A DNA stretch of 6,273 nucleotides, taken from assembly GCA_017618515.1 (NCBI GenBank), contig JAFZUB010000139.1, positions 1 to 6,273 on the forward strand, written 5' to 3'. Under the pieces are notes generated by a model. It was not told the DNA's origin. It searched no databases and saw only the letters and a program-made list of their open reading frames with translations. Position 1 is the first letter of the stretch. Each line of letters begins with the position of its first letter. Origin of the DNA: Bacteroidaceae bacterium. Lineage in GTDB: Bacteria > Bacteroidota > Bacteroidia > Bacteroidales > Bacteroidaceae. Position numbers and translations under genes: made by a program. This document shows, piece after piece, positions 5,633 to 6,273 of the stretch.

Positions 5633-6273
5633 ATGGAACTTGCAAGTAAGTATAGCCCCGCAGAAGTTGAGGGCAAATGGTATGAATACTGGGTGAAGCA
5701 CGGACTGTTTAAGTCTAAGCCAGATGGCCGTGAGCCTTACACAATCGTGATTCCGCCGCCAAATGTGACGGGTGTGCTACACATGGGTCACATGCTTAAC
5801 AATACAATCCAGGACATCCTGGTGCGTAAGGCAAGGCTCGACGGCAAGAACGCTCTGTGGGTACCCGGCACCGACCATGCCTCGATAGCTACGGAGGCCA
5901 AGGTGGTGAATCGCCTGGCTGAGCAGGGAATCAAGAAGCGCGACCTTAGCCGCGAGGAGTTTCTGCAGCATGCGTGGGACTGGACCCATGAGCATGGCGG
6001 CATCATCCTCAAGCAGCTGAGGCGTCTGGGTGCCAGCTGTGATTGGGATCGCACTGCGTTCACTATGGACGAGGTGCGCTCGGAGAGTGTGATTCGTGTG
6101 TTTGTAGATCTCTATCGCAAGGGCCTCATCTATCGTGGTCTGCGCATGGTCAACTGGGACCCCAAGGCACAGACAGTGCTGTCCACCGAAGAGGTGGTCT
6201 ATCGCGACGAGAAGAGCAAGCTCTATTATTTGAAATATTATGTTAAAGACTTTAACGACATTAAGGATGTTAA
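5633..6273 (+). CDS. valS: Valyl-tRNA synthetase, N-terminal part, 3'-truncated by the window edge
   Basis: This class I enzyme charges tRNA-Val with valine. The first 213 codons are visible and open beyond the edge. The start M-E-L-A-S-K-Y matches the usual Bacteroidales N terminus. [13 protein letters not shown] (41-53) holds the class I HIGH signature in its HMGH form, followed by [12 protein letters not shown] (77-88), G-A-S-C-D-W-D-R (133-140) and M-V-N-W-D-P (172-177), all characteristic of ValRS. Full-length proteins are about 870-880 residues, so the editing domain, KMSKS loop and anticodon-binding part lie outside. The visible end is odd: after K-L-Y-Y-L-K-Y-Y the frame enters a tripeptide repeat, [10 protein letters not shown] (204-213), where homologues continue shortly to the editing-domain strand with A-T-T-R-P-E-T. 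The frame stays open through the repeat. Confidence 0.96.
   Translation, partial: MELASKYSPAEVEGKWYEYWVKHGLFKSKPDGREPYTIVIPPPNVTGVLHMGHMLNNTIQDILVRKARLDGKNALWVPGTDHASIATEAKVVNRLAEQGIKKRDLSREEFLQHAWDWTHEHGGIILKQLRRLGASCDWDRTAFTMDEVRSESVIRVFVDLYRKGLIYRGLRMVNWDPKAQTVLSTEEVVYRDEKSKLYYLKYYVKDFNDIKDV
6242..6273 (+). repeat. In-frame 9-bp tandem repeat inside valS, continuing past the window edge
   Basis: Three full 9-base units (from 6242, 6251 and 6260) and the start of a fourth (6269) follow the pattern NTT-AAN-GAY, each encoding hydrophobic-K/N-D. Because the period is a multiple of three, the array keeps the valS frame. The same unit, on the minus strand, is present in the rpsA-rnz spacer at 1444-1484. 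The array length is unknown because the window stops within it. Confidence 0.75.

Noticed and set aside
6043..6246. A 67-codon + strand open frame within valS
   Set aside because: It overlaps the well-conserved valS frame and encodes nothing recognisable.
1..6273. CRISPR arrays, tRNA or rRNA genes, insertion sequences or phage genes
   Set aside because: I saw no spaced direct repeats of CRISPR size, no tRNA cloverleaf and no transposase or integrase motifs. The only repeats are the short 9-bp arrays and the inverted repeats listed.

Overview
The window reads as chromosomal DNA of a Bacteroidales bacterium, probably Prevotella-like; this rests on remembered family resemblance, not a search. 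The signs are an S1 protein and a valyl-tRNA synthetase that closely resemble Bacteroides/Prevotella versions, promoters of the Bacteroidetes type (TTTG about 20 nt before TAnnTTTG), and almost no Shine-Dalgarno sequences. All genes lie on the + strand and are closely packed; no gene-free stretch exceeds about 170 bases.

Layout: (1) 1-1419, the 3' four-fifths of rpsA (ribosomal protein S1). (2) 1420-1509, a spacer holding a short array of 9-bp repeats that can fold into a long hairpin. (3) 1510-3424, rnz (tRNA 3'-processing RNase Z), overlapping by 20 nt a polytopic membrane protein of the UPF0104/LPG-synthase-TM flippase-like family. (4) 3455-3841, a clear promoter and a 108-residue exported protein that is essentially a signal peptide plus a domain resembling a type IX secretion C-terminal sorting domain. 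(5) 3870-3910, a perfect 12-bp inverted repeat. (6) 3939-5466, a three-gene unit: ECF sigma factor, single-pass membrane protein with an acidic outer tail (probable anti-sigma factor), and a basic exported Spy/CpxP-like helical protein, closed by a Rho-independent terminator at 5489-5517. (7) 5595 to the end, a promoter and the first 213 codons of valS.

Two things stand out. First, valS runs at its last visible codons into an in-frame 9-bp repeat (NTTAARGAY) encoding V-K-D, F-N-D, I-K-D, at the point where the protein should pass into its editing domain; the same repeat family, in inverted arrangement, forms the rpsA-rnz spacer hairpin. This suggests a dispersed 9-bp repeat that can sit both in spacers and inside an essential enzyme. 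Second, genes 3939-5466 look like a compact envelope-stress circuit in which a periplasmic Spy-like protein could report to a membrane anti-sigma factor that holds an ECF sigma factor. The rest is ordinary housekeeping content.
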